NCBI GenBank assembly: GCA_024635555.1
Contig: JAGXIO010000155.1
Coordinates: forward strand, 1-32,310
Length of the DNA stretch: 32,310 nt
Reading direction: 5' to 3'
Origin: Saccharicrinis sp.
GTDB lineage: Bacteria; Bacteroidota; Bacteroidia; Bacteroidales; Marinilabiliaceae
Positions within the stretch are counted from its first letter, which is position 1. The number at the start of each line of letters is the position of its first letter. The translations under genes and the position numbers were made by a program. The notes under the pieces were generated by a model. That model was not told the origin of the DNA, made no database searches, and worked only from the letters and a program-made list of their open reading frames with translations. Shown one piece after another: positions 15,335 to 23,951 of this stretch.

Positions 15335-16213
15335 ATGAAAAGAAGAGATAAACAACATACACAGCGACAGCTCCGTAACTCCTATTTTACTACAGTAATC
15401 AGCATTGCGCTGGTGCTGTTTTTATTGGGTTCGGTTGGGTATTTAATGCTCAATGCCCAGCGACTCTCCAATTATGTAAAGGAAAATATAGGCTTTAACA
15501 TTGTTTTAAAAGATAATGTTAAAGAGGTGGAGGTGCGCAGATTGCAGAAGTATTTGGATGCATCGCGATACGTAAAATCAACCGAGTACATTGATAAGGA
15601 AAGGGCTGCAGCCGAGCTGCAAGAACAATTGGGTGAGGATTTTGTCGATTTTTTGGGCTATAATCCCCTATTATCGTCTATTGAAGTAAAGCTTTTTGCC
15701 GAATACGCGAACCCTGACAGCATTAAGAATGTGGAGGCGATATTTAGTTCGTTTACGCAGGTAAAAGAAGTGTTTTACCAAAAAAATCTGGTGCAAAAAG
15801 TAAACGACAATGTAAATAAAATCAGTTTAGTACTGCTAAGTTTCAGTGCTTTACTATTGCTTATAGCTATTGCACTCATTAACAACACCATACGCTTATC
15901 GGTATATGCCAAACGCTTTTTGATTAACACCATGAAGTTGGTTGGGGCCACCAAAGGATTTATAAGGCTTCCCTTTGTAACAACCAGTATTTTGCATGGT
16001 TTTGTTGGAGGTGCCATAGCCAATATGATGTTGGGCGGAAGTATATTTGTATTGCATAAGGAGCTGGGCGGTTTTATAGGTTTTGACAATATTGAGACCA
16101 TCGGTATTCTCTTTATTCTTGTTATCGTTTTAGGAATATTACTATCCCTTATTTCTACTTTTTTTGCAGTAAACAAATATCTACGATTAAAAACAGACCA
16201 ATTATATTTTTAA
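15335..16213 (+). CDS. ftsX: Cell-division ABC transporter permease FtsX
   Basis: 292 residues with the FtsX topology: a short cytoplasmic N-terminus, TM1 (about 20-42), a periplasmic domain (about 43-165), and three further membrane helices (about 170-190, 222-245, 255-280). L-M-K-L-V-G-A-T-type sequence (here TMKLVGATKGFIR) marks the FtsE-coupling region. With ATPase FtsE it forms the complex that activates septal peptidoglycan hydrolases. ftsE is not adjacent, as is usual in Bacteroidota. First gene of ftsX-DUF3098-uppP-truB-queA. Confidence 0.92.
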   Translation: MKRRDKQHTQRQLRNSYFTTVISIALVLFLLGSVGYLMLNAQRLSNYVKENIGFNIVLKDNVKEVEVRRLQKYLDASRYVKSTEYIDKERAAAELQEQLGEDFVDFLGYNPLLSSIEVKLFAEYANPDSIKNVEAIFSSFTQVKEVFYQKNLVQKVNDNVNKISLVLLSFSALLLLIAIALINNTIRLSVYAKRFLINTMKLVGATKGFIRLPFVTTSILHGFVGGAIANMMLGGSIFVLHKELGGFIGFDNIETIGILFILVIVLGILLSLISTFFAVNKYLRLKTDQLYF

Positions 16214-16222
16214 CTTACAAGT

Positions 16223-16474
16223 ATGTGGAGTAACAAAGAGGAAAAGAAATTTGAGTTCGCTTTAGCCAAAGAAAACTATTTGTTAATGGCTATAGGTTTT
16301 GGCATTGTTATTTTGGGTTTTGTGCTCATGATTGGTGGAAGAGCTGAGGATCCCAATGTTTTTAGCAAGGATATTTATGGATTCCAGCGTGTTACCTTGG
16401 CGCCCATGTTGGTATTGGCAGGTTTCGTTTTCGAAATTTACGCCATCATGAAAAAACCTCGCCAAAAAAAATAG
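16223..16474 (+). CDS. DUF3098 small membrane protein
   Basis: 83 residues, two predicted membrane helices (about 21-37 and 58-76) with a short linker carrying D-P-N-V-F and a basic C-terminus. It matches DUF3098, a Bacteroidota family nearly always next to ftsX. It starts 9 nt after ftsX, hence co-translated. A role with FtsX in division is inferred from the context only. Confidence 0.88.
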   Translation: MWSNKEEKKFEFALAKENYLLMAIGFGIVILGFVLMIGGRAEDPNVFSKDIYGFQRVTLAPMLVLAGFVFEIYAIMKKPRQKK

Positions 16475-16589
16475 TAATCTGTTTATAATTTGTTTTAATT
16501 ACCATATGGCTCTGTTTGTTAACACAATGCATCTTGAAACCTCAATTTGCGATTGACGCCTTTTGTTTAATTCTCATCCTTTTTTTATC

Positions 16590-17378
16590 ATGAGTTGGAT
16601 TGAAGCATTGATTTTGGGCCTTGTTCAAGGCCTTACTGAATTTTTGCCCGTAAGTAGCAGCGGTCATCTCGAAATTGGCAAGCATCTGTTAGGGGTTACA
16701 GCAACCGATAACCTAACCTTTACCGTGGTGGTTCATGGCGCAACCGTATTAAGTACCATCGTTGTTTTCCGTAATGACATAGCCCGTTTAATTATGGGTT
16801 TGTTTTCGTTTAAATGGAACGACGAAACCCAATATATCGCTAAGATAGCCGTGAGTATGATACCTATAGCCATAGTGGGGTTGTTTTTTAAGGATTATGT
16901 TGAGGAACTCTTTAATACTCCAAAAATATTATTGCTGGTTGGGTTAATGTTACTTGTTACGGCTACCTTGCTGGCTTTTACCTATTATGCTAAATCAAAA
17001 GAAAAAGATGTTTCCTTTAAAGATGCGTTTATCATTGGAATAGCACAAACCATTGCTGTAATGCCCGGCATTTCACGCTCCGGCTCCACCATTGCTGTTG
17101 GCTTATTGCTCGGCGTTAAAAAAGAAGCCGTAGCGCGCTTTTCGTTTTTAATGGTGCTAGTGCCCATTTTGGGCGAAAATGTTTTAAGTCTTTTTAAAGA
17201 TGACTTTTCAGCCGGAGGATCCATTGATGCCATGCCCTTATTCATTGGGTTTGTTGCAGCTTTTATTTCAGGTTTGCTGGCATGTAGCGCAATGATTAAA
17301 TTGGTGAAAAAAGGTAAGCTCATATATTTTGCCATTTACTGTGCCATAGTAGGTTTGATTACTATATTTTTTGCCTAG
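16590..17378 (+). CDS. uppP: Undecaprenyl-diphosphatase
   Basis: 262 residues from the ATG at 16590; an upstream in-frame TTG at 16563 would add nine residues atypical of the family. An integral membrane enzyme that dephosphorylates undecaprenyl diphosphate to recycle the cell-wall lipid carrier. Both signature motifs are present: [13 protein letters not shown] (14-26, with the catalytic Glu17) and PGISRSGST (159-167, with Arg163). Around eight membrane segments are visible. Followed by truB in the envelope/tRNA-modification cluster. Confidence 0.95.
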   Translation: MSWIEALILGLVQGLTEFLPVSSSGHLEIGKHLLGVTATDNLTFTVVVHGATVLSTIVVFRNDIARLIMGLFSFKWNDETQYIAKIAVSMIPIAIVGLFFKDYVEELFNTPKILLLVGLMLLVTATLLAFTYYAKSKEKDVSFKDAFIIGIAQTIAVMPGISRSGSTIAVGLLLGVKKEAVARFSFLMVLVPILGENVLSLFKDDFSAGGSIDAMPLFIGFVAAFISGLLACSAMIKLVKKGKLIYFAIYCAIVGLITIFFA

Positions 17379-17456
17379 GCACTCATTTGCAACCAATAAA
17401 ATTTAATTGCCGTGAAAACCTTTCGTGGCAATTGTTTTGTGCATTAACCATATCCC

Positions 17457-18161
17457 ATGAATATTGAAAGTAATAAGGAAAGCTACGATTTTATTGCGGG
17501 TGAAGTTTTGTTGTTCGACAAACCCTACGACTGGACATCCTTTGACCTTGTAAACAAAGTTCGTAGACTTATTTGCAATAGCCTGGGCGTTAAAAAAATT
17601 AAGGTAGGACACGCCGGAACGCTAGATCCATTGGCAACCGGTTTATTGGTTGTATGCACCGGTAAAGCCACTAAAACCATCGACAACTACCAAGCAGAAG
17701 AAAAAGAATATGTAGCCACGCTCAAGTTGGGTGCTACAACACCTTCATTCGATTTGGAAACAGAGATTGATGCCGAATACCCAAGCGAACATATTACCCG
17801 AGACTTAATCGAACTTGTTTTAAAAGATTTTATAGGCGAGCTGGAGCAAATTCCGCCCTCCTTTTCGGCAGTTAAAGTGGATGGGAAACGAGCCTACGAA
17901 TTGGCCCGTCAAGGTATAGACCTCGAATTAAAAGCTAAAAAACTCGTGATTCGCGAAATTGAAATTTTAAATTTTGAATCCAACCTATTGGCTCTTCGGA
18001 TTGTTTGTAGTAAGGGAACCTATATTAGGGGTTTAGCCCGTGATATTGGTTTGGCGCTGCAAAGTGGAGCACACCTTACCGAGTTAAAAAGAACACGTAT
18101 TGGGCATTTCGTCATCAATAAAAGCATGGATATCGAAACCTTTGAAAATAAACTAAAATAA
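17457..18161 (+). CDS. truB: tRNA pseudouridine-55 synthase
   Basis: 234 residues. It converts U55 of the tRNA T-loop to pseudouridine. The TruB signature is complete: FDKPYDWTSFD (20-30), the catalytic loop HAGTLDPLATG with Asp57 (52-62), PPSFSAVKVDGKRAYELAR, and the C-terminal CSKGTYIRGLARDIG block. It lacks a long C-terminal PUA domain, as in other short Bacteroidota TruB proteins. Start is the ATG at 17457, 78 nt after uppP. Confidence 0.95.
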   Translation: MNIESNKESYDFIAGEVLLFDKPYDWTSFDLVNKVRRLICNSLGVKKIKVGHAGTLDPLATGLLVVCTGKATKTIDNYQAEEKEYVATLKLGATTPSFDLETEIDAEYPSEHITRDLIELVLKDFIGELEQIPPSFSAVKVDGKRAYELARQGIDLELKAKKLVIREIEILNFESNLLALRIVCSKGTYIRGLARDIGLALQSGAHLTELKRTRIGHFVINKSMDIETFENKLK

Positions 18162-18255
18162 ATTGCAACCTTTGCAAAAACTGTACGTATAAGCTTGCTC
18201 TTGTGCGAACACCAATCTAAGTAACACAATAACAGTTACATAAAGTAAATAAAAT

Positions 18256-19305
18256 ATGAAGTTATCGAAATTTAAGTACGTCCTACCCGAACAATTAATC
18301 GCATTGCATCCTACTCCTAATCGCGATGAGGCCAGGATGATGGTTTTGGATAGAAAAACGGGCCTTATTGAGCATAAAGTTTTTAAAGACCTAGTGGGCT
18401 ACTTTAGCGATCAGGACGTTATGATTTTTAATAACACCAAAGTATTTCCTGCGCGCTTGCACGGTAACAAAGAAAAAACGGGTGCCGAAATTGAAGTGTT
18501 TTTGTTGCGCGAACTAAATGAAGACCAAAAACTATGGGATGTATTGGTGGATCCTGCACGTAAAATAAGAATAGGCAATAAGCTTTATTTTGGCGAAAAT
18601 GACGAAATGGTGGCCGAAGTTATCGATAACACCACATCCAGAGGACGTACGTTGCGCTTTTTGTATGACGGCCCCTACGACGAGTTTAAGAAAACACTAT
18701 TTGGGTTGGGCGAGACCCCGCTGCCAAAAAACATAAACCGCGAAGTAGAGCCTGCCGATAGAGAACGCTACCAAACCATATTTGCCAAGCACGAAGGAGC
18801 AGTTGCAGCCCCTACGGCCGGTTTGCACTTTAGCAGGGAGCTAATGAAACGCATGGAAATATTAGGTGTTAAATTTGCTGAAGTAACCTTGCATGTGGGC
18901 TTGGGCAACTTCCGCTCCGTTGATGTGGAAGACCTGACTAAGCACAAAATGGACTCCGAACAAATATTTATTACTGATGAGGCTTGCAATATCATCAATA
19001 AAGGTAAAGAAGAACGTAGAAAAATATGTGCTGTGGGAACAACCGTAATGAGAACTGTTGAAAGTTCGGTTTCTACCTTTGGCCATGTGCAACCATTTGA
19101 AGGTTGGACCAATAAGTTTATCTTTCCCCCCTACGACTTTAAGGTGGCCAATTGCATGGTGTCCAATCTGCATTTGCCCTTATCCACCTTAATGATGATG
19201 ACCGCCGCTTTTGCCGGATACGATAACCTGATGAATGCTTACAAAGTAGCTATCAAAGAAAAATATCGCTTTGGTACTTATGGCGATGCTATGCTGATTA
19301 TATAG
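18256..19305 (+). CDS. queA: S-adenosylmethionine:tRNA ribosyltransferase-isomerase
   Basis: 349 residues. It transfers and isomerises the ribosyl part of SAM onto 7-aminomethyl-7-deazaguanine at tRNA position 34, giving epoxyqueuosine. Family blocks visible: [12 protein letters not shown] near the N-terminus, [20 protein letters not shown] (about residues 181-189), [10 protein letters not shown], and the C-terminal [11 protein letters not shown]. Last gene of the ftsX-queA run, ending at a bidirectional terminator. queD, acting at the start of the same pathway, is also in this window (29422), about 10 kb away. Confidence 0.95.
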   Translation: MKLSKFKYVLPEQLIALHPTPNRDEARMMVLDRKTGLIEHKVFKDLVGYFSDQDVMIFNNTKVFPARLHGNKEKTGAEIEVFLLRELNEDQKLWDVLVDPARKIRIGNKLYFGENDEMVAEVIDNTTSRGRTLRFLYDGPYDEFKKTLFGLGETPLPKNINREVEPADRERYQTIFAKHEGAVAAPTAGLHFSRELMKRMEILGVKFAEVTLHVGLGNFRSVDVEDLTKHKMDSEQIFITDEACNIINKGKEERRKICAVGTTVMRTVESSVSTFGHVQPFEGWTNKFIFPPYDFKVANCMVSNLHLPLSTLMMMTAAFAGYDNLMNAYKVAIKEKYRFGTYGDAMLII

Positions 19306-19396
19306 ATTGATAGGCGTTAGGTGGATAGGTTATTAGGTTGTTTGTTTCAAATCAGCTGCCATCGTACTTATTGAGATTATATTTAAATTATTATTT

Positions 19397-19437
19397 ACGG
19401 GTGTTATATGCTTAAAATTTAAGTACATAACACCCGT
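19397..19437. terminator. Bidirectional terminator between queA and photolyase genes
   Basis: Perfect 11-bp inverted repeat ACGGGTGTTAT (19397-19407) / ATAACACCCGT (19427-19437), with an inner CTTAAA...TTTAAG pairing. A T run follows on the plus strand and AT-rich DNA on the minus. It lies between two convergent genes, 4 nt from the photolyase stop. Confidence 0.85.
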
Positions 19438-19441
19438 TTTC

Positions 19442-20752
19442 TTAACCCTTACTTTCAATACCTTCTTTATATTTTTTAAGCGCCCTATCCCGGGCAAAAG
19501 CGTGCTCCACCATGGGCTGGGGATATTGCATTGTTCCTAATTCGGGTATCCATTTTCGGATATATGCATAATCAGGGTCAAACTTTTTTTGCTGAAGCGC
19601 TGGGTTAAAAACCCGAAAATAAGGTGCTGCATCACATCCTGTTCCGGCAGCCCATTGCCAATTGCCCACATTCGACGAAAGCTCAAAATCGAGCAGCTTG
19701 GATGCAAAATAAGCTTCGCCCCATTGCCATTCTATTAATAATTGTTTACACAGAAACGATGCCGTTACCATTCGTACTCTGTTGTGCATATATCCCGATT
19801 GATTAAGTTGGCGCATGCCTGCATCTACCATTGTGTAACCAGTAGTTCCATTGCACCAACGCTCAAAATCGTCCTCGTGGTTTCGCCATTTTATCCAATC
19901 GTATTTACTTTTAAAATTACGCACTGCCGATTGTGGAAAATGGTACAGCACCTGCATAAAAAACTCCCGCCAAATCAGTTCCGATAAAAATGTTTCGCTG
20001 GTTTGGCTAGCATGTTTAACTATCGCCCTAATGCTAATTGTACCAAACCGAAGATGCGGGCCAAGGTAACTTCCTGCATCTTTTTGCGGTAAATCACGTA
20101 GTTTTTGGTAATCCTGTAAATGCGCTAAGTTATAATCCTTGGTTTTTATTTTGCCTCGCTCAAAACCAAGCATCTGCAAAGTGGGGAATTGATAATTTAC
20201 CTCAGCAAAATAGATGCTGTTTGTTTGGTTAGAGTCCTTATAAATTACTTGATGTAAATCATTAAATTGCTTAATCCACTGATTTTTATACGGTGTAAAA
20301 ACCGTATAAGGCGTGCCGTCCTTTTTCAGTACTTCATCCTTGGCAAAAATTACATGATCTTTATAAAGATTAAACTGCACATCATGTTGCTTGCACAATT
20401 CCATTATGGCAGCATCGCGTTTTATGCCGTAGGGCTCGTAATCTTCATTGGCATAGACTTCCTTAATTTGGTGTTCGGCTAAAAGTGCTTCGAAAACTTG
20501 TAATGGCTTGCCTTTTTTTATTAATAATGCGCTGTTATACTGTGCTAAACTATGGTTTATATCAAGTAAAGAATCATATATAAAGGTAACCCTACTATCG
20601 TCACTTTCAAGTTCATTAAGGATATCCTCATCAAAAATAAAAAGCAGTACAACGGGCAAATTACTTTTCGCAGCGATTAGTAAAGCGGTGTTGTCGTTTA
20701 ATCTTAAATCGCGCCTTAGCCATACCATGTTTATGGTGGTTTCTTTAGTCAT
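19442..20752 (-). CDS. phrB: Deoxyribodipyrimidine photolyase (cryptochrome/photolyase family)
   Basis: 436 residues. An N-terminal alpha/beta antenna domain (about 8-130, opening VWLRRDLRLNDN) and a C-terminal helical FAD-binding domain (about 205-430). Conserved FAD and lesion-binding segments are present: ELIWREFFMQVLYHFP, DAGMRQLNQSGYMHNRVRM and GNWQWAAGTGCDAAPYF. The pattern fits class I CPD photolyase, which uses light and FADH- to split cyclobutane pyrimidine dimers. Presence implies at least occasional exposure to light. Monocistronic, with its own TAnnTTTG promoter and shared terminator. Confidence 0.93.
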   Translation of the reverse strand: MTKETTINMVWLRRDLRLNDNTALLIAAKSNLPVVLLFIFDEDILNELESDDSRVTFIYDSLLDINHSLAQYNSALLIKKGKPLQVFEALLAEHQIKEVYANEDYEPYGIKRDAAIMELCKQHDVQFNLYKDHVIFAKDEVLKKDGTPYTVFTPYKNQWIKQFNDLHQVIYKDSNQTNSIYFAEVNYQFPTLQMLGFERGKIKTKDYNLAHLQDYQKLRDLPQKDAGSYLGPHLRFGTISIRAIVKHASQTSETFLSELIWREFFMQVLYHFPQSAVRNFKSKYDWIKWRNHEDDFERWCNGTTGYTMVDAGMRQLNQSGYMHNRVRMVTASFLCKQLLIEWQWGEAYFASKLLDFELSSNVGNWQWAAGTGCDAAPYFRVFNPALQQKKFDPDYAYIRKWIPELGTMQYPQPMVEHAFARDRALKKYKEGIESKG

Positions 20753-20770
20753 TTTTGTAGTGGTTTATTG

Positions 20771-20778
20771 CAAATATA
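20771..20778 (-). promoter_or_regulatory. -7 promoter element of the photolyase gene
   Basis: The minus strand reads TATATTTG, an exact TAnnTTTG, 18 nt upstream of the ATG at 20752. Confidence 0.5.
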
Positions 20779-20961
20779 CTTCCTTTAAAAATCAAATTAT
20801 AGTTGAAAAACATATCTTTAAAGTCGAAACGTTTCAATATCCTCAAAATTTAATATCTTTAATGCAACTCAAAATAGGGAATACCTTCATAAAAGCAAGA
20901 TGCGCAGAAAATGTTTTTTTTTGCAGAGGAGTAATAATTATTCGATTTAAAGAGAAACGTC

Positions 20962-21795
20962 ATGATTAAATTTTTAGTTCCGGTAAACTTTGCCCCATAC
21001 ACCATCAATGCAATCAATTATTGTAGTGCTTTGGCAGGTAAGCTTCAAGGTGAAATCACCCTCCTTTACTGCTATGCTAAGGTGGTAGGCGAAGATAACG
21101 AAGTTAGTGAAAACAGAATAAATTCGCGCGAGGAAGCCATGGCCGAACTGGAGAAGTTGAAAAATCATATTCTCGAAACCACCCCGCATAAAGATGCAAT
21201 TACTGTAACATTGAAAACAATAGATGGTTACCCGGAAGATATTATCTCAAAATTTAGTCTGGATTATTGTCCTGATTTAATTGTGATGGGTACTAAAAAT
21301 AGGGGCGAAACCATTAAGGAACTTTTAGGCAGCGTAACCTTTGATGTGATTAAAAAAGTTGTCTTTCCGGTAATGGCCGTGCCCAACGATTACAATTTGA
21401 ATCTGGATAAACTGACCAATATTCTGTTTGTTAACGACTTTGAAAACTTTGAATATACTTCGTTACATAAATTGGTTAAATTGGTGGGAGCTTTTGATAC
21501 CAAAATTTTTAACGTGCAGTATTTTCCTCATGGAAAAGAAAAGGTAGACCCAAAGCAAATTAAGGACTACATCGAATATTGTAATTCCACTTATCGAAAT
21601 CAGAATATTATTTCTGATTATATCTATGGTGAGGATTTGATTACGTCTTCACAAGAATATATCGACAACAACCATATTGATATAATGGCTATTACACGAA
21701 GGAAACGAAATATTATATCTCAAATTTTGCATCCCAGCCGCACGAAAAAAATATTATTCAATGCCGAAATTCCCACCCTCTTTTTTCATCAGTAA
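20962..21795 (+). CDS. Tandem universal stress protein
   Basis: 277 residues with two UspA-type domains: residues 1-142 and about 148-277. The first is the better conserved and ends in the nucleotide-binding pattern VMGTKNRGETIKELLGSV (G-x2-[N/R]-G...G-S). The second is divergent and lacks the full glycine signature, as usual in tandem Usp proteins. Cytoplasmic; precise role unknown, generally stress- or starvation-related. Start is the ATG at 20962 with a purine-rich AAAGAGAAA before it. Stands alone between the divergent photolyase and pfkA. Confidence 0.88.
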   Translation: MIKFLVPVNFAPYTINAINYCSALAGKLQGEITLLYCYAKVVGEDNEVSENRINSREEAMAELEKLKNHILETTPHKDAITVTLKTIDGYPEDIISKFSLDYCPDLIVMGTKNRGETIKELLGSVTFDVIKKVVFPVMAVPNDYNLNLDKLTNILFVNDFENFEYTSLHKLVKLVGAFDTKIFNVQYFPHGKEKVDPKQIKDYIEYCNSTYRNQNIISDYIYGEDLITSSQEYIDNNHIDIMAITRRKRNIISQILHPSRTKKILFNAEIPTLFFHQ

Positions 21796-21927
21796 TTCGT
21801 ATTAAGAGATTTTTATTATAATTTTATAGGTCGTTAAAAGCGACACTTATCATAGTGGCCGCTGGATCGGTCAATGGATGTTTGTTTTAAAACAATGAAT
21901 ACACCTGAACCTTAAAACTTTATAACA

Positions 21928-22950
21928 ATGAAGATAGGAATAGTATCAGCAGGCGGCGACTGTCCCGGGATTAATGCTGCAATCAGAGGAGTCGGGAAAA
22001 CGGCTATAGTTGAGTATGGAATGGAAGTTATAGGTATATCAAACGGTTTTGACGGCTTAATCGATATGACGGTAGAACCTCTGCCCGAAAACCGACTTTC
22101 TGGGATTCTTACACTGGGCGGAACCATTCTGGGTACTTCGCGCATGAAACCCTTTAAACACCAGGATGGCGACACGGTAAAAGATAAGCCACAGGTTATT
22201 GTTGAGAACTATCATAAACTTGGGCTAGATGCATTGGTTTGCATAGGTGGCAACGGAACACAACAAACAGCTCATCTTCTTTCCAAGCTAGGTTTAAATA
22301 TTGTGGGTCTTCCCAAAACCATCGATAACGATGTGTGGGGAACAGATGTTACGTTTGGTTTCGAATCGGCAGTGCATATTGCCACCGATGCCATGGACAG
22401 GTTGCATACCACAGCCAACTCACACAAGCGGGTAATGGTTATTGAGGTAATGGGACACAATGCCGGATGGATTGCTCTGCATTCGGGCGTGGCAGGCGGG
22501 GGCGATATCATTCTGTTACCCGAAATTAAATACAACATGAAAGTAGTGGCTCAGGCGGTGATGAAAAGAGCCGAAAAAGGGAAGCCCTACTCTATTGTGG
22601 TAGTTGGCGAAGGTATAAAAGTACCTAAAAAGAAAGGTGCAGCGCAATATATCGGTCAGCAGATATTTGAACGAACCGGTATGGAAACACGATCAACCAT
22701 TCTGGGTTATACCCAGCGCGGTGGAACACCCACCGCTGGCGACAGGATTTTGGCCACGCGCTTTGGTTCGCATGCCGCTGAGCTTATCCATAAAAAACAA
22801 TTCGGACGTATGGTGTGCATCACAGATAACAAAATAAACTCTATCTCCCTGGAAGAGGTGGGAGGAAAAACAAAGTTAATAGAAAAGGACAATCCATTGG
22901 TTGAAGAAGCCCGAAATATGGGTGTTTGCTTTGGCGATAAGATGATGTAA
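21928..22950 (+). CDS. pfkA: 6-phosphofructokinase (PFK-A superfamily)
   Basis: 340 residues. It phosphorylates fructose 6-phosphate at C1 in glycolysis. Visible: the phosphate-binding start GGDCPGINAAIRG (9-21), GGTILGTSR (64-72), GGNGTQ (107-112), the catalytic PKTIDND (129-135, base Asp133), and MGHNAGWIAL. At the positions that separate phosphoryl donors, this protein has Gly110 (E. coli G104, ATP-like) and Lys130 (E. coli G124, as in PPi-type and group III enzymes). The E. coli Asp103 equivalent is Asn109. The donor (ATP or PPi) therefore cannot be fixed from sequence; the combination resembles group III. A strong terminator follows. Confidence 0.92.
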   Translation: MKIGIVSAGGDCPGINAAIRGVGKTAIVEYGMEVIGISNGFDGLIDMTVEPLPENRLSGILTLGGTILGTSRMKPFKHQDGDTVKDKPQVIVENYHKLGLDALVCIGGNGTQQTAHLLSKLGLNIVGLPKTIDNDVWGTDVTFGFESAVHIATDAMDRLHTTANSHKRVMVIEVMGHNAGWIALHSGVAGGGDIILLPEIKYNMKVVAQAVMKRAEKGKPYSIVVVGEGIKVPKKKGAAQYIGQQIFERTGMETRSTILGYTQRGGTPTAGDRILATRFGSHAAELIHKKQFGRMVCITDNKINSISLEEVGGKTKLIEKDNPLVEEARNMGVCFGDKMM

Positions 22951-22976
22951 TGCAAACTGCTAAAACATGTTGATTT

Positions 22977-23007
22977 AAAAAGTCAAATCCGTCTGATTTG
23001 GCTTTTT
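22977..23007 (+). terminator. Rho-independent terminator of pfkA
   Basis: Stem AAAAAGTCAAATC (22977-22989) with GATTTGGCTTTTT (22995-23007), one mismatch, 5-nt loop, ending in five T. It starts 26 nt after the pfkA stop. Confidence 0.85.
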
Positions 23008-23173
23008 AAATGGATGCAAAAATAAATGAATATATTTACAGGCTTGATAAAACCAAATAATTTAAACGCAACCCTTTGTTAAACTTTGGTTAAAATAGGC
23101 GCAAAAAAAACCAATTACGACTGTTTGTTGTTATTTTGTAAATTAATCAAACGCATTTTAGCTTTTTAATACA

Positions 23174-23878
23174 ATGACAAAAGAAGAAATTGCAGCATTA
23201 AATATACGCTTTGCCGATACAGAACCACAGGAAGTGATTAAATATTTTGTAGCTGAATACAACGATAAAATTGCGTTGGCATCAAGTCTTGGAGCTGAGG
23301 ATCAAGTACTCACCCAAATGTTGACCTCCGTAACCAATAATGCCCACATCTTTACGCTCGACACCGGTCGCCTGTTTGCCGAAACCTATGAACTGATTGA
23401 TCGTACATCAAAAAAATACAAAACCAATTTAAAGGTTTATTTCCCTAAAGCCGAGGCCGTGGAAAGTATGGTGGAGGCTAAAGGAATAAATTTGTTTTAC
23501 GATAGCATCGAAAACCGCAAGGAATGTTGCTACCATCGTAAAGTAGAACCTTTGAAAAGAGCCTTTGAAGGATTGGAAGCGTGGATATGCGGCCTACGCG
23601 CCGATCAATCTGTAACACGTACCAACTTGCAAGTGGTGGAGTGGGACGAAAATAATAACATCTTAAAAATAAATCCATTGGCCAAATGGAGCGAGAAGGA
23701 TGTTTGGGATTACATCAAAGAAAAAGGAATACCTTACAATCCTCTTCACGACAAGAGCTTCCCAAGTATTGGTTGCCAACCTTGCACCAGAGCCATTTTG
23801 CCCGGCGAGGATGTGAGGGCAGGAAGATGGTATTGGGAAAATCCCGACACAAAAGAGTGCGGACTGCATAAAAAGTAA
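23174..23878 (+). CDS. cysH: Assimilatory adenylyl-sulfate (APS) reductase, CysH family
   Basis: 234 residues. The PP-loop-like start SSLGAEDQVL (37-46) and LDTGRL (62-67) define the PAPS-reductase fold. Cys118-Cys119 (KECCYHRK), Cys201-x2-Cys204 (GCQPC) supply the four ligands of a 4Fe-4S cluster, so the enzyme belongs to the APS-using branch, not the cluster-free PAPS branch. The catalytic Cys229 lies in the C-terminal ECGLHKK. It reduces APS to sulfite with thioredoxin in sulfate assimilation. No cysDN or cysI is adjacent; the next gene is an unrelated protease 73 nt on. Confidence 0.93.
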   Translation: MTKEEIAALNIRFADTEPQEVIKYFVAEYNDKIALASSLGAEDQVLTQMLTSVTNNAHIFTLDTGRLFAETYELIDRTSKKYKTNLKVYFPKAEAVESMVEAKGINLFYDSIENRKECCYHRKVEPLKRAFEGLEAWICGLRADQSVTRTNLQVVEWDENNNILKINPLAKWSEKDVWDYIKEKGIPYNPLHDKSFPSIGCQPCTRAILPGEDVRAGRWYWENPDTKECGLHKK

Positions 23879-23951
23879 AAGCACATTATGATCATGCTTT
23901 ATTTTAATCTTTTGTCTCTTATCTAACAGTCTATTATCTAATTATAAACAC

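Noticed and set aside
19306-19350. Repeated GATAGG/TTAGG words after queA
   Set aside because: Too short and irregular to call a repeat element.
20508-20969. 153-codon open frame opposite the photolyase
   Set aside because: It lies antisense to conserved photolyase codons, has hydrophobic low-complexity composition and no family resemblance.
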